Assembly: GCA_030762895.1 (NCBI GenBank)
Contig: CM061066.1
Coordinates: 9,762,047-9,826,046 of the forward strand
Origin: Sophora flavescens
Lineage: Eukaryota > Streptophyta > Magnoliopsida > Fabales > Fabaceae
Length of the DNA stretch: 64,000 nucleotides
Reading direction: 5' to 3'
This document shows, one piece after another, positions 35,501-50,690 of the stretch. How positions within the stretch are numbered: the first letter of the stretch is position 1; every line of letters starts with the position of its first letter. The notes under the pieces are model-generated. The model did no database searches. It saw nothing but the letters and a program-made list of their open reading frames with translations, and was not told the DNA's origin. The translations under genes and the position numbers were made by a program.

Positions 35501-37899
35501 CCCAATTTTAACCCAAAACCCAAATTCTAACCCTAATTTTGACCCAAAACTCAATTCTAACCCATTTTTCCCAAAACCCTTTTTACCCGAAACCCTACTT
35601 TCAACCGAACTAATTCTAATTGGACCCCAAACCTATATTCCCAAAACCCTAAAACCCTAACCTAATTGACCCAAAACCCTAATTTTGACCCAAAACCCAA
35701 ATTCTCCCAATTTGTCCCAAAACCCTTAACTCACCCGACACTCTTACTTTTGACCCAAGACCAAAATTTGACCCAAAACCAAAATTTTGACCCAAAACCC
35801 TATCTTAGACCCAAAACCCTAATTCTAACCCTATTTTTGTCCCCAAAACCTATTTTTTACTCAAACCCCCCACCCTAATTTTAACCCAAAACTCCAACTT
35901 TACCCGTAACCTAATTTTGACCCAAAACCGAAATTTTCCCCAAACTAAACTCCAACCCTAATTCTACCCCAACCCTATTCCAACTACAACCCCAATTTGA
36001 CCCTAACACCCTAATTTGACTCAAACCCTAATTTTCCCGAACCCTAAATTTGACCAAACCCTATTTTTGACCCTAAACCCTAATTTAACAACCCAAACCT
36101 TAATTCTAACCCTATTTTTGACCCTAAACCCTATTTAGACCAAAAACCCTATTTAAACGCTAAACCTAATTTTGCCTAAACCCTAAATTTTCCACCAAAC
36201 CCTAAAAGTTAACCCCCTAATTTGACTCAATCCCACTTTCTCGATCTAATTTTGACCCAAAACCCTAACTCAAACCCATTTTTGCCCAAACCTTTTTAAC
36301 CAAAACCCTAAATCCCCAAACCCTAATTTTGACCAACCCCAATTGACCAACCCTAATTTTTCCCCAAACCCTAATTCCTCAAACCCTATTTTTGTCCCAA
36401 AACCCTATTTTTAACCCAAACCCTAATTTTACCCAATACCGGAATTTTGACCCAAAAATTAACCCGAAACCCTAATCTGACCTAAAACCCTAATTTGACC
36501 CAAAACCCTACCCCAAAACCCTAATTCAAAACCCAATCACCCTAATTTACCCAAAATCTAATTTGACCCAGAAACCTAAATTTTATCCTAAACCCTAATT
36601 TAACCCAAAACCCCAATTCTAACCCAAATCTTGACCCCACCTATTTTTACAAAAACCCAAATCCAAAACCCAACAATTTGACCCAAAACCCAAATTTGAC
36701 CCCAAAACCCCACGACCAAACCCTAATCACCTTCAAACACTAATTTTGACCCAAAACCCTAAATTTAACCCCTAAAAACCCTAATTTTGACCCAAAACCC
36801 TAATTATAACCCAAAAACCCTAATTTTAACCCAAAACCCTAATTTAACCCAAAACCTAATTCAAAACCCCAATTTTGACCCAAAACCTAATTTAACCCAA
36901 ACCCCAATTAGACCCCGAACCCTGAATTCAAAACCCCAATTTGACCTAAACCCAAATTTTTAACCCAAAACCCTAATTTACCCAAAACCCTAATTTTAAC
37001 CTAAAACCCTAATTTTGACCAAAACCCTAATTTTAACCCAAAACCCTAATCAAACCCCACTAAACCCTAATTCTGGACCCAAAACCCTTCAACCCTTTTG
37101 ACCCAAAACCCTAAATCTAACCCAGAACCCTAATTTTAACCCAACTTTACCCAAAACCCTAATTCAAACCAAAACCCTAAATTTGACCCAAACCCTAATT
37201 TTAACCCAAAACCCCAATTCTCCCAAAACCCTTTTAACCCAAACCCAACCAACCCTAATTTTAACCCTAAAACCCTAAATTTACCCAAAACCCAATTTTA
37301 AACCCAAACCCTAATTTGACCCAAAACCCTAATTTTAACCCGAATCCTAATTTTGACCTAAACTCGAATTTTGACCCAAAACCCTAAAATTTAACCCAAA
37401 TCCCCCCCTATTTGACCCAAAACCCTAAATTTGACCAAAACCCTAATTTTGACACAAAACCCTAATTAACCCAAAACCCTAATTCAAAGCCTAAACCCTA
37501 ATTTTAACCCTAAACCCTAATTTTGACCCAAAACCCAAATTCTAACCCTATTTTTGTCCCAAAACCCTTTTTTAACCAAACTCCGAAACCCTAAATTTGA
37601 CCCAAAACCCAAATTTTGACCCAAAACCCTAATTTTGATCCTAAACCCTAAATTTGACCAAAACCCAAATTCTAACCCTATTTTTGTCCCAAACCCTAAT
37701 TTTAACTCGAAACCTAATTTTCACCAAAACCCTAATTCAGCCTAAACCCTAATTTTGACCCAAAACCCTAAATTTGAACCAAAACCCTATTTTTGAACCC
37801 TATTTTTGTCCCAAAAACCCTAAATTTAACCCAAACCCTATTTTAACTCAAACCCCTAAATTCAAACCCTAAACCCTAATGTTGACCCAAAACCCTAAT
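29510..37899 (-). repeat. Inverted satellite arm, strongly degraded part
   Basis: Same satellite, now with the C-rich strand on + (CCCTAATTTTGACCCAAAA type). Monomers are recognisable everywhere but heavily corrupted by indels and substitutions: CCCTAATT often appears as CTCCTAATT, CCCACT, CCACTCC or CACCTCC, and long pyrimidine stretches occur (near 33085-33120 and 33650-33680). I can follow individual variant monomers but no stable higher-order period until about 37-38 kb. About 30770-30920 is the least satellite-like stretch, with only scattered monomer fragments. The degradation could be old sequence decay or uncorrected long-read error at a contig end; its rise towards the gap favours the latter. 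Reading frames at 29813-30034, 31031-31246, 32763-32987 and 35666-35878 are repeat translations and not genes. Confidence 0.85.
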
Positions 37900-40800
37900 T
37901 CTACTCAAAACCTAATTTTGACCCAAAACCTAAATTTTGACCCAAAACCCAAATTCACCCAAACCCAATTAGCCCAAAACCCTAATTTAAAAACACAAAA
38001 TCCAATTTTAAACCCAAAACCCTAATTTATAGCCTAAACCAAATTTTAACCCTAAACCCCTAATTTTGATCCAAACCCTAATCCAACCCTATTTTCCCAA
38101 AACCTATTTTTACTCAAAACCCTAATTCAAACCCAAACCCTAATTTTAACCCAAACCCTAAATTTGACCCAAAACCCTAATTTAACCAAAAACCCAATAT
38201 TTTGACCCAAAACCCTATTTTAACCCAAAACCCTAATTTTCCAACCCTAATTTGGACCAAAACCCTAATTCAACCTAAATTTGACCCAAAACCCAAATTA
38301 CCCAAAACCCTAATTTTAGACCAAAACCCTAATTCTAACCCTATTTTTGACCCAAAACCCAAATTTTGACCAAAAACCCAAATTATAACGCTAAACCTAA
38401 TTTTGACTCAAAACCCTAAAGTTAACCCGACCCAAATTTACTCCTAATTTAGACCCAAACCCTAATTTAACCCAAAACCTAAATTTAACCCCAAACCCTA
38501 ATTTTAACCCTAAACCCTAAATTTGGACCACCCAAAACCCTAAGTCTAACCCTAATTTAGACCCAAAACCCTATTTTTACTCAAAACCCTAATCCAAACC
38601 CAAAACCCTAATTTTGACCCTAAACCTTAAATTTTAACCAAACCCCAATTTTGACCCAAAACCCTAAATTTGACCCTAAAACCCTAAATTTGAACCAAAA
38701 CCCAATTTTAACCTAAACCCAAATTTTAACCCTAAACCCTAAATTCAACCCAAAACCCAAACCCTAATTTCGATCCTAAACCCTAAATTTGAACCAAAAC
38801 CCTAATTCTAACCCTATTTTTGTCCCAAAACCCTAAATTTAACCCAAACCTTAATTTTCACCCAAATCCTAATTTGACCCAAAAACCCAAATTGTAACCC
38901 TATTTTTGTCCCAAAACCCTTTTTTAACTCCAAACCCGACACCTTAATTTTGACCCAAAACCCAAATTTGGGCCCAAAACCCAAATTTTGACCCCAAACC
39001 CTAATTTAGACCCAAAACCCTAATTCTAACCCTATTTTTGCCCCAAAAACCTATTTTTTTTACTCAAAACCTTAATTCAAACCCTAAACCCTAATTTTGA
39101 CCCAAAATCCTAAATTGGACCAAAAATTTTGACCCAAAATAACCCAAAACCCTAATTTTAACCCAAAACCCTAATTCGACCCAAAACCCTAATTCGGACC
39201 ACAACCCTAATTCTGTCCAAAACCCTAATACGAACCCTATTTTTGACCCAAAACCCTATTTTTAACCCTAAACCCTAATATTAACGCAAAACCTTAATTC
39301 TAACCCTATTTTTGACCCAGAACCCTATTTTAGACAAAAAACCCTATTTTAAACGAAATCCTAATTGAGCCTAAACCCTAAATTTTAACCCTAAACCCTA
39401 AAGTTAACCCAAACCCTAAATTTGACTAAAACCTAATTTTGACCCAAGACCCTAATTTAGACCCAAAACCCAAATTCTAACCCTATTTTTGTCCCAAAAC
39501 CCTTTTTTAATTCAAAACCCGACACCTTAATTTTGACCCAAAACCGTAATTCTAACCCTAATTTAGACCCAAAACCCTAATTCTAACCCTATTTTGTACC
39601 AAAACCCTATTTTTTACTCAAAACCCTAAACCCTAATTTAGACCCAAACCCTAATTTGGACTCAAACCGAAATTTTGACCCAAAATAACCCAAAGCCCTA
39701 ATTTTGACCCAAAACCCTAATTCGACCAAAAACCCTAATTCGCCCCAAAACCCTAATTCGATCCAAAACCCTAATTCAACCCTATTTTTGACCCAAAACC
39801 CTTAATTTGACCCAACCCTATTTTTGACCCTAAACCCTAATTTTAACGCAAAACCTTAATTCTAACCCTATTTTTGATCCAAAACCCTATTTTTAACTCA
39901 AAAACCAAATTCAAACCCAAAACCCTAATGTTGACCCAAAACACTAAATTTGACCCAAAACCCGAATTTTGACCCAAAACCCTAATTCTAACCCTATTTT
40001 AGACCCAAAACCCTAATTCTAACCCTATTTTTGTCCCAAAACCCTAATTTTAAGCAAAACCTTAATTTTAACCCTATTTTTGAACCAAAACCTTATTTTT
40101 AACTCAAAAACCAAATTCAAACCCAAAACCCTAATGTTGACCCAAAACCCTAAATTTGACCCAAAACCCTAATTCAAACCCGAAACCCTAAATTTAACCC
40201 AAAATCAAATTTTGGCCCATACCCAAATTATAACCCGGAGCCCTAATTAAACCCAAAACCCAAATTCTAACCATAATTTTTGCCCAAAACCCTATTTTTA
40301 CTCAAACCCTATTTTGAAACCTAAACCCTAATTTTGACCCAACACCCTAATTTGGACAAAAATTTTGACCCAAAATAACCCAAAGCCCTAATTGACCCAA
40401 AAACCCTAATTTCACAAAACCCTAATTCAACCTTTTTTGACCCAAAACCTAATTTAAACGTAAAACCTTAATTTTAACCCTATTTTTGACCCAAAACCTT
40501 ATTTTTAACTCAAAACCAAATTCAAACGCAAAACCCTAATGTTGACCCAAAACCCTAAATTTGACCCAAAACCCTAAATAAGACCCAAAACCCTAATTTT
40601 AACCCAAAATCGAAATTTTGGTCCATACCCCAAATTATAACCCGAGCCCTAATTTTGACCCAAAACCCTATTTTAGACAAAAACCCTATTTTAACCCAAA
40701 ATCCTAATTCAAAGCCTAAACCCTAATTTTAACCCTAAACCTAATTTTGATCCTAAACCCTAAATTTGTACCAAAACCCTAATTCGAACCCTATTTTTGT

Positions 40801-43800
40801 CCCAAAACCCTAAATTTAACCCAAACCCTAATTTTAATCCAAAACCCTAAATTTTGGCTCTAAACCTTAAGTTAACTCGGACCCTAATTTGACTCTAGAC
40901 GCTAATTTGAACCAAAACCCAAATTCTAACCCTATTTTTGTCCCAAAACCCTTTTTAACTCAAACCCACCTAATTTTGACCCAAAACCCAAATTTTGACC
41001 CAAAACCCAATTCTAACCATAATTTTTGCCCAAAACTATTTTTACTCAAAACCCTTTTCTTTACTCAAACCCTATTTCAAACCCCAACAGACCTAATTTT
41101 GGCCCAAAACCTAAATTTGGACCCAAACCGAATTTTGACCCAAAATAACCCAAAGCCCTAATTCTGACCCAAAACCCTAATTCACTACAAAACCCTAATT
41201 CGAACCCTATTTTTGACGCAAAACCCTAAATTTGACCCGAACCCTATTTTTGATCGTAAACCCTAATTTTAATGCAAAACCTTAATTCTAACCCTATTTT
41301 TGACCCAAAACCCTATTTTTAACTCAAAACCCAATTCAAACCCAAAACCCTAATGTTGACCCAAAACCCTAATTCAAACCCAAACCCTAATTTTGACCCA
41401 AATTAATTTTGACCCAAAACCCAAATTATAACCCGGGGCCCTAATTCTGACCCAAAACCCTAATTTAGACAAAAAAATCCAATTTTAAACCCAAAATCCT
41501 AATTCATAGCCTAAACCATATTTTAACCCTAAACCCTAATTTTGATCCTAAGCCCTAAATTTGAACCAAAACCCTAATTCGAACAATATTTTTGTCCCAA
41601 AACCCTAAATCTAACCTAGAACCCTAATTTTAATCCAAACCCCTAAATTTTGACCCTAAACCCTATATTTAACCCATAACCCTATTTTTGTCCCAAAACA
41701 CTTTTTTTAACACAAAACCCGACACCTTAATTTTGACCCAAAATTTGACCCAAAACCCAAATTCTAACCCTAATTTAGACCCAAAACCCTAATTCTAACC
41801 CGAAATCCTAATTTTGACCCAAACCGAAATTTTGACCCAAACCCAAATTATAACCCAGAGTCCTAATTTTGACCCAAAACCCTAATTCTGACCCAAAACC
41901 CTAATTTAGACACCAAACACTATTTTTAACCCAAAACCCTAATTCAAAGCCTAAACCCTAATTTTAACCCTAAACCCTAAATTTGAACCAAAACCCTAAG
42001 TCTAACACTATTTTTGTCCCAAAACCCTATTTTTAACTCAAAACCCTAATTCAAACCCAAAACCCAAATTTTGACCCTAAACCTTAAATTTAACACAACC
42101 CTAATTTTAAACCAAAATCGTAAATTTTGACCCAAAACCCTAAATTTAACCAAGAACCCTAAATTTGAACCAAAACCCAATTTTTAACCCTAAACCCAAA
42201 TTCAAAGCCTAAACCCTAATTTTGACCCAAAACCCTAATTTTGATCCTAAACCCTAAATTTGAACCAAAACCCTAATTCTAACCCTATTTTTGTCCCAAA
42301 ACCCTAAATTTAACCCAGAACCCTAATTTTCACCCAAGATCCTAATTTAGACCCAAAAACCCAAATTCTAACCCTATTTTTGTCCCAAAACCCTTTTTTT
42401 AACTAAAAACCCGACACCTTAATTTTGACCCAAAACCCAAAATTTGACCCAAAACCCAAATTTTGACCCAAAACCCTAATTTAGACCCAAAACCCTAATT
42501 CTAACCCTATTTTTGTCCCAAAAACCTATTTTTTTACTCAAAACCCTAATTCAAACCCTAAACCCTAATTTTGACCCAAAACCCTAATTTGGACCCGAAA
42601 CCGAAATTTTGACCCAAAATAACCCAAAGCCCTAATTTTGACCCAAAACCCTAATTCTGACCCAAAAACCCTAATTCTGGACCACAACCCTAATTCTGAT
42701 CCAAAACCCTAATTCGAACCCTATTTTTGACCCAAAACCCTATTTTTGACCCTAAACCCTAATTTTAACGCAAAACCTTAATTCTAACCCTATTTTTGAC
42801 CCAAAACCCTATTTTAGACAAAAAAACCCTATTTTAAACGCGAAATCCTAATTCGAAGCCTAAACCCTAAATTTTAACCCTAAACCCTAAAGTTAACCCA
42901 GAACCCTAAATTTGACTCAATCCTAATTTTGACCCAAGACCCTAATTTAGACCCAAAAACCCAAATTCTAACCCTATTTTTGTCCCAAACCCTTTTTTTA
43001 ATTCAAAACCCGACACCTTAATTTTGACCCAAAACCCTAATTCTAACCCTAATTTAGACCCAAAACCCTAATTCTAACCCTATTTTGTACCAAAACCCTA
43101 TTTTTTTACTCAAAACCCTAAACCCTAATTTTGACCCAAAACCCTAATTTGGACCCGAAACCGAAATTTTGACCCAAAATAACCCAAAGCCCTAATTTTG
43201 ACCCAAAACCCTAATTCTGACCCAAAAACCCTAATTCTGGCCCAAAACCCTAATTCTGATCCAAAACCCTAATTCGAACCCTATTTCTGACCCAAAACCC
43301 TTAATTTGACCCAGAACCCTATTTTTGATCCTAAACCCTAATTTTAACGCAAAACCTTAATTCTAACCCTATTTTTGACCCAAAACCCTATTTTTAACTC
43401 AAAAACCAAATTCAAACCCAAAACCCTAATGTTGACCCAAAACCCTAAATTTGACCCAAAACCCGAATTTTGACCCAAAACCCTAATTCAAACCCGAGAC
43501 CCTAATTTTGACCCAAAACCCTAAATTTAACCAGAACCCTTTTTTTGACCCTAAACCCTAATTTTAACGCAAAACCTTAATTTTAACCCTATTTTTGAAC
43601 CAAAACCTTATTTTTAACTCAAAAACCAAATTCAAACCCAAAACCCTAATGTTGACCCAAAACCCTAAATTTGACCCAAAACCCTAATTCAAACCCGAAA
43701 CCCTAATTTTAACCCAAAATCGAAATTTTGGCCCATACCCCAAATTATAACCCAGAGCCCTAATTCTGACCCAAAACCCAAATTCTAACCATAATTTTTG

Positions 43801-46800
43801 CCCAAAACCCTATTTTTTTACTCAAAACCCTATTTCAAACCCTGAACCCTAATTTTGGCCCAACACCCTAATTTGGACCCGAAACCGAAATTTTGACCCA
43901 AAATAACCCAAAGCCCTAATTCTGACCCAAAAACCCTAATTCTGATACAAAACCCTAATTCGAACCCTTTTTTTGACCCTGAACCCTAATTTAAACGCAA
44001 AACCTTAATTTTAACCCTATTTTTGACCCAAAACCTTATTTTTAACTCAAAAACCAAATTCAAACCCAAAACCCTAATGTTGACCCAAAACCCTAAATTT
44101 GACCCAAAACCCTAATTCAAACCCGAAACCCTAATTTTAACCCAAAATCGAAATTTTGGTCCATACCCCAAATTATAACCCAGAGCCCTAATTTTGACCC
44201 AAAACCCTATTTTAGACAAAAAACCCTATTTTAAACCCAAAATCCTAATTCAAAGCCTAAACCCTAATTTTAACCCTAAACCCTAATTTTGATCCTAAAC
44301 CCTAAATTTGTACCAAAACCCTAATTCGAACCCTATTTTTGTCCCAAAACCCTAAATTTAACCCAGAACCCTAATTTTAATCCAAAACCCTAAATTTTGG
44401 CTCTAAACCCTAAAGTTAACTCAGAACCCTAAATTTGACTCAGAACGCTAATTTAGACCCAAAAACCCAAATTCTAACCCTATTTTTGTCCCAAAACCCT
44501 TTTTTTAACTCAAAACCCGACACCTTAATTTTGACCCAAAACCCAAATTTTGACCCAAAACCCAATTCTAACCATAATTTTTGCCCAAAACCCTATTTTT
44601 TTACTCAAAACCCTATTTCTTTACTCAAAACCCTATTTCAAACCCTGAACCCTAATTTTGGCCCAAAACCCTAATTTGGACCCGAAACCGAAATTTTGAC
44701 CCAAAATAACCCAAAGCCCTAATTCTGACCCAAAAACCCTAATTCTGATACAAAACCCTAATTCGAACCCTATTTTTGACGCAAAACCCTAAATTTGACC
44801 CAGAACCCTATTTTTGATCGTAAACCCTAATTTTAATGCAAAACCTTAATTCTAACCCTATTTTTGACCCAAAACCCTATTTTTAACTCAAAAACCCAAT
44901 TCAAACCCAAAACCCTAATGTTGACCCAAAACCCTAATTCAAACCCGAAACCCTAATTTTGACCCAAATTCGAAATTTTGACCCAAAACCCAAATTATAA
45001 CCCAGAGTCCTAATTCTGACCCAAAACCCTAATTTAGACAACAAAAAATCCAATTTTAAACCCAAAATCCTAATTCATAGCCTAAACCATATTTTAACCC
45101 TAAACCCTAATTTTGATCCTAAACCCTAAATTTGAACAAAAACCCTAATTCGAACAATATTTTTGTCCCAAAACCCTAAATCTAACCTAGAACCCTAATT
45201 TTAATCCAAACCCCTAAATTTTGACCCTAAACCCTATATTTAACCCATAACCCTATTTTTGTCCGAAAACCCTTTTTTTAACACAAAACCCGACACCTTA
45301 ATTTTGACCCAAAACCCAAAATTTGACCCAAAACCCAAATTCTAACCCTAATTTAGACCCAAAACCCTAATTCTAACCCGAAATCCTAATTTTGACCCAA
45401 AACCGAAATTTTGACCCAAAACCCAAATTATAACCCAGAGTCCTAATTTTGACTCAAAACCCTAATTCTGACCCAAAACCCTAATTTAGACACCAAACCC
45501 TATTTTTAACCCAAAACTCTAATTCAAAGCCTAAACCCTAATTTTAACCCTAAACCCTAAATTTGAACCAAAACCCTAAGTCTAACACTATTTTTGTCCC
45601 AAAACCCTATTTTTAACTCAAAACCCTAATTCAAACCCAAAACCCAAATTTTGACCCTAAACCTTAAATTTAACACAACCCTAATTTTAAACCAAAATCG
45701 TAAATTTTGACCCAAAACCCTAAATTTAACCCAGAACCCTAAATTTGAACCAAAACCCAATTTTTAACCCTAAACCCAAATTCAAAGCCTAAACCCTAAT
45801 TTTGACCCAAAACCCTAATTTTGATCCTAAACCCTAAATTTGAACCAAAACCCTAATTCTAACCCTATTTTTGTCCCAAAACCCTAAATTTAACCCAGAA
45901 CCCTAATTTTCAACCAAGATCCTAATTTAGACCCAAAAACCCAAATTCTAACCCTATTTTTGTCCCAAAACCCTTTTTTTAACTCAAAACCCGACACCTT
46001 AATTTTGACCCAAAACCCAAATTTTGACCCAAAACCCAAATTTTGACCCAAAACCCTAATTTAGACCCAAAACCCTAATTCTAACCCTATTTTTGTCCCA
46101 AAAACCTATTTTTTTACTCAAAACCCTAATTCAAACCCTAAACCCTAATTTTGACCCAAAACCCTAATTTGGACCCGAAACCGAAATTTTGACCCAAAAT
46201 AACCCAAAGCCCTAATTATAACCCAGAGCCCTAATGTTGACCCAAAACCCTAATTCTGTCCCTAAAACCCTAATTCTGGCCCAAAACCCTAATTCGAACC
46301 CTATTTTTGACCCATAAACCTATTTTTGACCCTAAACCCTAATTTTAACGCAAAACCTTAATTCTAACCCTATTTTTGACCCAAAACCCTATTTTAGACA
46401 AAAAAAACCCTATTTTAAACGCGAAATCCTAATTCGAAGCCTAAACCCTAAATTTTAACCCTAAACCCTAAAGTTAACCCAGAACCCTAAATTTGACTCA
46501 ATCCTAATTTTGACCCAAGACCCTAATTTAGACCCAAAAACCCAAATTCTAACCCTATTTTTGTCCCAAACCCTTTTTTTAATTCAAAACCCGACACCTT
46601 AATTTTGACCCAAAACCCTAATTCTAACCCTAATTTAGACCCAAAACCCTAATTCTAACCCTATTTTGTACCAAAACCCTATTTTTTTACTCAAAACCCT
46701 AAACCCTAATTTTGACCCAAAACCCTAATTTGGACCCGAAACCGAAATTTTGACCCAAAATAACCCAAAGCCCTAATTTTGACCCAAAACCCTAATTCTG

Positions 46801-49800
46801 ACCCAAAAACCCTAATTCTGGCCCAAAACCCTAATTCTGATCCAAAACCCTAATTCGAACCCTATTTCTGACCCAAAACCCTTAATTTGACCCAGAACCC
46901 TATTTTTGATCCTAAACCCTAATTTTAACGCAAAACCTTAATTCTAACCCTATTTTTGACCCAAAACCCTATTTTTAACTCAAAAACCAAATTCAAACCC
47001 AAAACCCTAATGTTGACCCAAAACCCTAAATTTGACCCAAAACCCGAATTTTGACCCAAAACCCTAATTCAAACCCGAGACCCTAATTTTGACCCAAAAC
47101 CCTAAATTTACCCAGAACCCTTTTTTTGACCCTAAACCCTAATTTTAACGCAAAACCTTAATTTTAACCCTATTTTTGAACCAAAACCTTATTTTTAACT
47201 CAAAAACCAAATTCAAACCCAAAACCCTAATGTTGACCCAAAACCCTAAATTTGACCCAAAACCCTAATTCAAACCCGAAACCCTAATTTTAACCCAAAA
47301 TCGAAATTTTGGCCCATACCCCAAATTATAACCCAGAGCCCTAATTCTGACCCAAAACCCAAATTCTAACCATAATTTTTGCCCAAAACCCTATTTTTTT
47401 ACTCAAAACCCTATTTCAAACCCTGAACCCTAATTTTGGCCCAACACCCTAATTTGGACCCAAACAATTTTGACCCAAAATAACCCAAAGCCCTAATTTT
47501 GACCCAAAACCCTAATTTATACAAACCCTAATTGAACCTTTTTTGACCTGAACCCTAATTTAACGCAAAACCTTAATTTTAACCCTATTTTTGACCCAAA
47601 ACCTTATTTTTAACTCAAAAACCAAATTCAAACCCAAAACCCTAATGTTGACCCAAAACCCTAAATTTGACCCAAAACCCTAATTCAAACCCGAAACCCT
47701 AATTTTAACCCAAAATCAAATTTTGGTCCATACCCCAAATTATTACCCAAAGCCCTAATTTTGACCCAAAACCCTATTTTAGACAAAAAACCCTATTTTA
47801 AACCCAAAATCCTAATTCAAAGCCTAAACCCTAATTTTAACCCTAAACCCTAATTTTGATCCTAAACCCTAAATTTGTACCAAAACCCTAATTCGAACCC
47901 TATTTTTGTCCCAAAACCCTAATTTTAACCCAAATCCCTAAATTTAATCCAAAACCCTAAATTTTGGCTCTAAACCCTAAAGTTAACTCGAACCTAAACC
48001 CTAAATTTGACTCAGAACCCTAATTTAGACCCCAAAACCCAAATTCTAACCCTATTTTTGTCCCAAAACCCTTTTTTTAACTCAAAACCCGACACCTTAA
48101 TTTTGACCCAAAACCCAAATTTTGACCCAAAACCCAAATTCTAACCATAATTTTTGCCCAAAACCCTATTTTTTTACTCAAAACCCTATTTTTTTACTCA
48201 AAACCCTATTTCAAACCCTGAACCCTAATTTTGGCCCAACACCCTAATTTGGACCCGAAACCGAAATTTTGACCCAAAATAACCCAAAGCCCTAATTCTG
48301 ACCCAAAAACCCTAATTCGGATTCAAAACCCTAATTCGAACCCTATATTTTACGCAAAACCCTAAATTTGACCCAGAACCCTATTTTTTATCGTAAACCC
48401 TAATTTTAATGCAAAACCTTAATTCTAACCCTATTTTTGACCCAAAACCCTATTTTTAACTCAAAAACCCAATTCAAACCCAAAACCCTAATGTTGACCC
48501 AAAACCCTAATTCAAACCCGAAACCCTAATTTTGACCCAAATTCGAAATTTTGACCCAAAACCCAAATTATAACCCAGAGTCCTAATTCTGACCCAAAAC
48601 CCTAATTTAGACAACAAAAAATCCAATTTTAAACCCAAAATCCTAATTCATAGCCTAAACCATATTTTAACCCTAAACCCTAATTTTGATCCTAAACCCT
48701 AAATTTGAACAAAAACCCTAATTCGAACAATATTTTTGTCCCAAAACCCTAAATCTAACCTAGAACCCTAATTTTAATCCAAACCCCTAAATTTTGACCC
48801 TAAACCCTATATTTAACCCATAACCCTATTTTTGTCCGAAAACCCTTTTTTTAACACAAAACCCGACACCTTAATTTTGACCCAAAACCCAAAATTTGAC
48901 CCAAAACCCAAATTCTAACCCTAATTTAGACCCAAAACCCTAATTCTAACCCAAAACCTAATTTTGACCCAAAACCCAAATTCTGACCCAAAACCCTATT
49001 TTTAACCCTAAACCCTAATTCAAAGCCTAAACCCTAATTCTGACCCAAAACCCTAATTTAGACACCAAACCCTATTTTTAACCCAAAACTCTAATTCAAA
49101 GCCTAAACCCTAATTTTAACCCTAAACCCTAAATTTGAACCAAAACCCTAAGTCTAACACTATTTTTGTCCCAAAACCCTATTTTTAACTCAAAACCCTA
49201 ATTCAAACCCAAAACCCAAATTTTGACCCTAAACCTTAAATTTAACACAACCCTAATTTTAAACCAAAATCGTAAATTTTGACCCAAAACCCTAAATTTA
49301 ACCCAGAACCCTAAATTTGAACCAAAACCCAATTTTTAACCCTAAACCCAAATTCAAAGCCTAAACCCTAATTTTGACCCAAAACCCTAATTTTGATCCT
49401 AAACCCTAAATTTGAACCAAAACCCTAATTCTAACCCTATTTTTGTCCCAAAACCCTAAATTTAACCCAGAACCCTAATTTTGACCCAAGACCCTAATTT
49501 AGACCCAAAAACCCAAATTCTAACCCTATTTTTGTCCCAAAACCCTTTTTTTAACTAAAAACCCGACACCTTAATTTTGACCCAAAACCCAAAATTTGAC
49601 CCAAAACCCAAATTTTGACCCAAAACCCTAATTTAGACCCAAAACCCTAATTCTAACCCTATTTTTGTCCCAAAAACCTATTTTTTTACTCAAAACCCTA
49701 ATTCAAACCCTAAACCCTAACTAATTTGACAAACCCTAATTTGGACCCAAAACAATTTTGACCCAAAATAACCCAAAGCCCTAATTTTGACCCAAAACCC

Positions 49801-50690
49801 TAATTACTCAACCCTAAACCCTAATTTGACCCAAACCCTGACCCTAAACCCTAATTCTAATCCAAAACCCTAATTGACCTACCCTATTTTGAACCAAAAC
49901 CCTAAATTTGACCCAAAACCCTAATTTTGACCCTAAACCTAAAACCCCTAATTTTAACCAAAACCCTAATTCTAACCCAAATATTTGACCCAAAACCCTA
50001 TTTTAACCCAAAATCCTAATTCAAGCCTAAACCCTAAATTTTAACCCTAAACCCTAAAGTTAACCCAAAACCCTAAATTTGACTCAATCCTAATTTTGAC
50101 CCAAGACCCTAATTTAGACCCAAAACCCAAATTCTAACCCTATTTTTGTCCCAAACCCTTTTTTAATTCAAAAACCGACACCTTAATTTTGACCCAAAAC
50201 CATAATTCTAACCCTAATTTAGACCCAAAACCCTAATTCTAACCCTATTTTTGTCCCAAAACCCTTTTTTTTTTTACTCAAAACCCTAAACCCTCTTTTT
50301 GACCCAAAACCCTAATTTGGACGCAAAACCGAAAGGCTGACCCAAAATAACCCAAAGCCCTAATTTTGACCCAAAACCCTATTTCTGACCCAAAAACCCT
50401 AACTCTGGCCCAAAACCCTAATTCTGATCCAAAACCCTAATTCGAACCCTATTTTGACCCAAAACCCTAATTTTGATCCTAAACCCTAAATTTGAACCAA
50501 AACCCTAATTCGAACCCTATTTTTGACCCAAAACCCTATTTTTAACTCAAAAACCAAATTCAAACGCAAAACCCTAATGTTGACCCAAAACCCTAAATTT
50601 GACCCAAAACCCGAATTTTGACCCAAAACCCTAATTCAAACCCGAAACCCTAATTTAGACCCAAAACCTAAATTTACCCGACCCTTTTTG
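37900..50690 (-). repeat. Inverted higher-order array, ~3.5-3.6-kb unit
   Basis: Ordered array with a period of about 3.5-3.6 kb. Four independent markers agree. The CATAGCCTAAACC variant (TATAGCC in the first copy) is at 38028, 41505, 45076 and 48649. The GACTCAATCCTAATTTTGACC type is at 39424 (altered), 42914, 46495 and 50081. GGCCCATACC is at 40214, 43730 and 47311. GGTCCATACC is at 40620, 44158 and 47725. Spacing runs from 3477 to 3586 bp. Adjacent copies about 41.7-44.9 kb and 45.3-48.4 kb are near-identical by eye. The array continues the family seen on the left, reverse-complemented. Frames at 40889-41161 and 44435-44674 sit one period apart and translate the same repeat phase; they are not genes. 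Confidence 0.9.

Noticed and set aside
29510..37899. A gene or transposon hidden in the degraded arm
   Set aside because: Monomer fragments are traceable throughout, no coherent reading frame, terminal repeat or target-site duplication is visible, and the composition stays that of the satellite.
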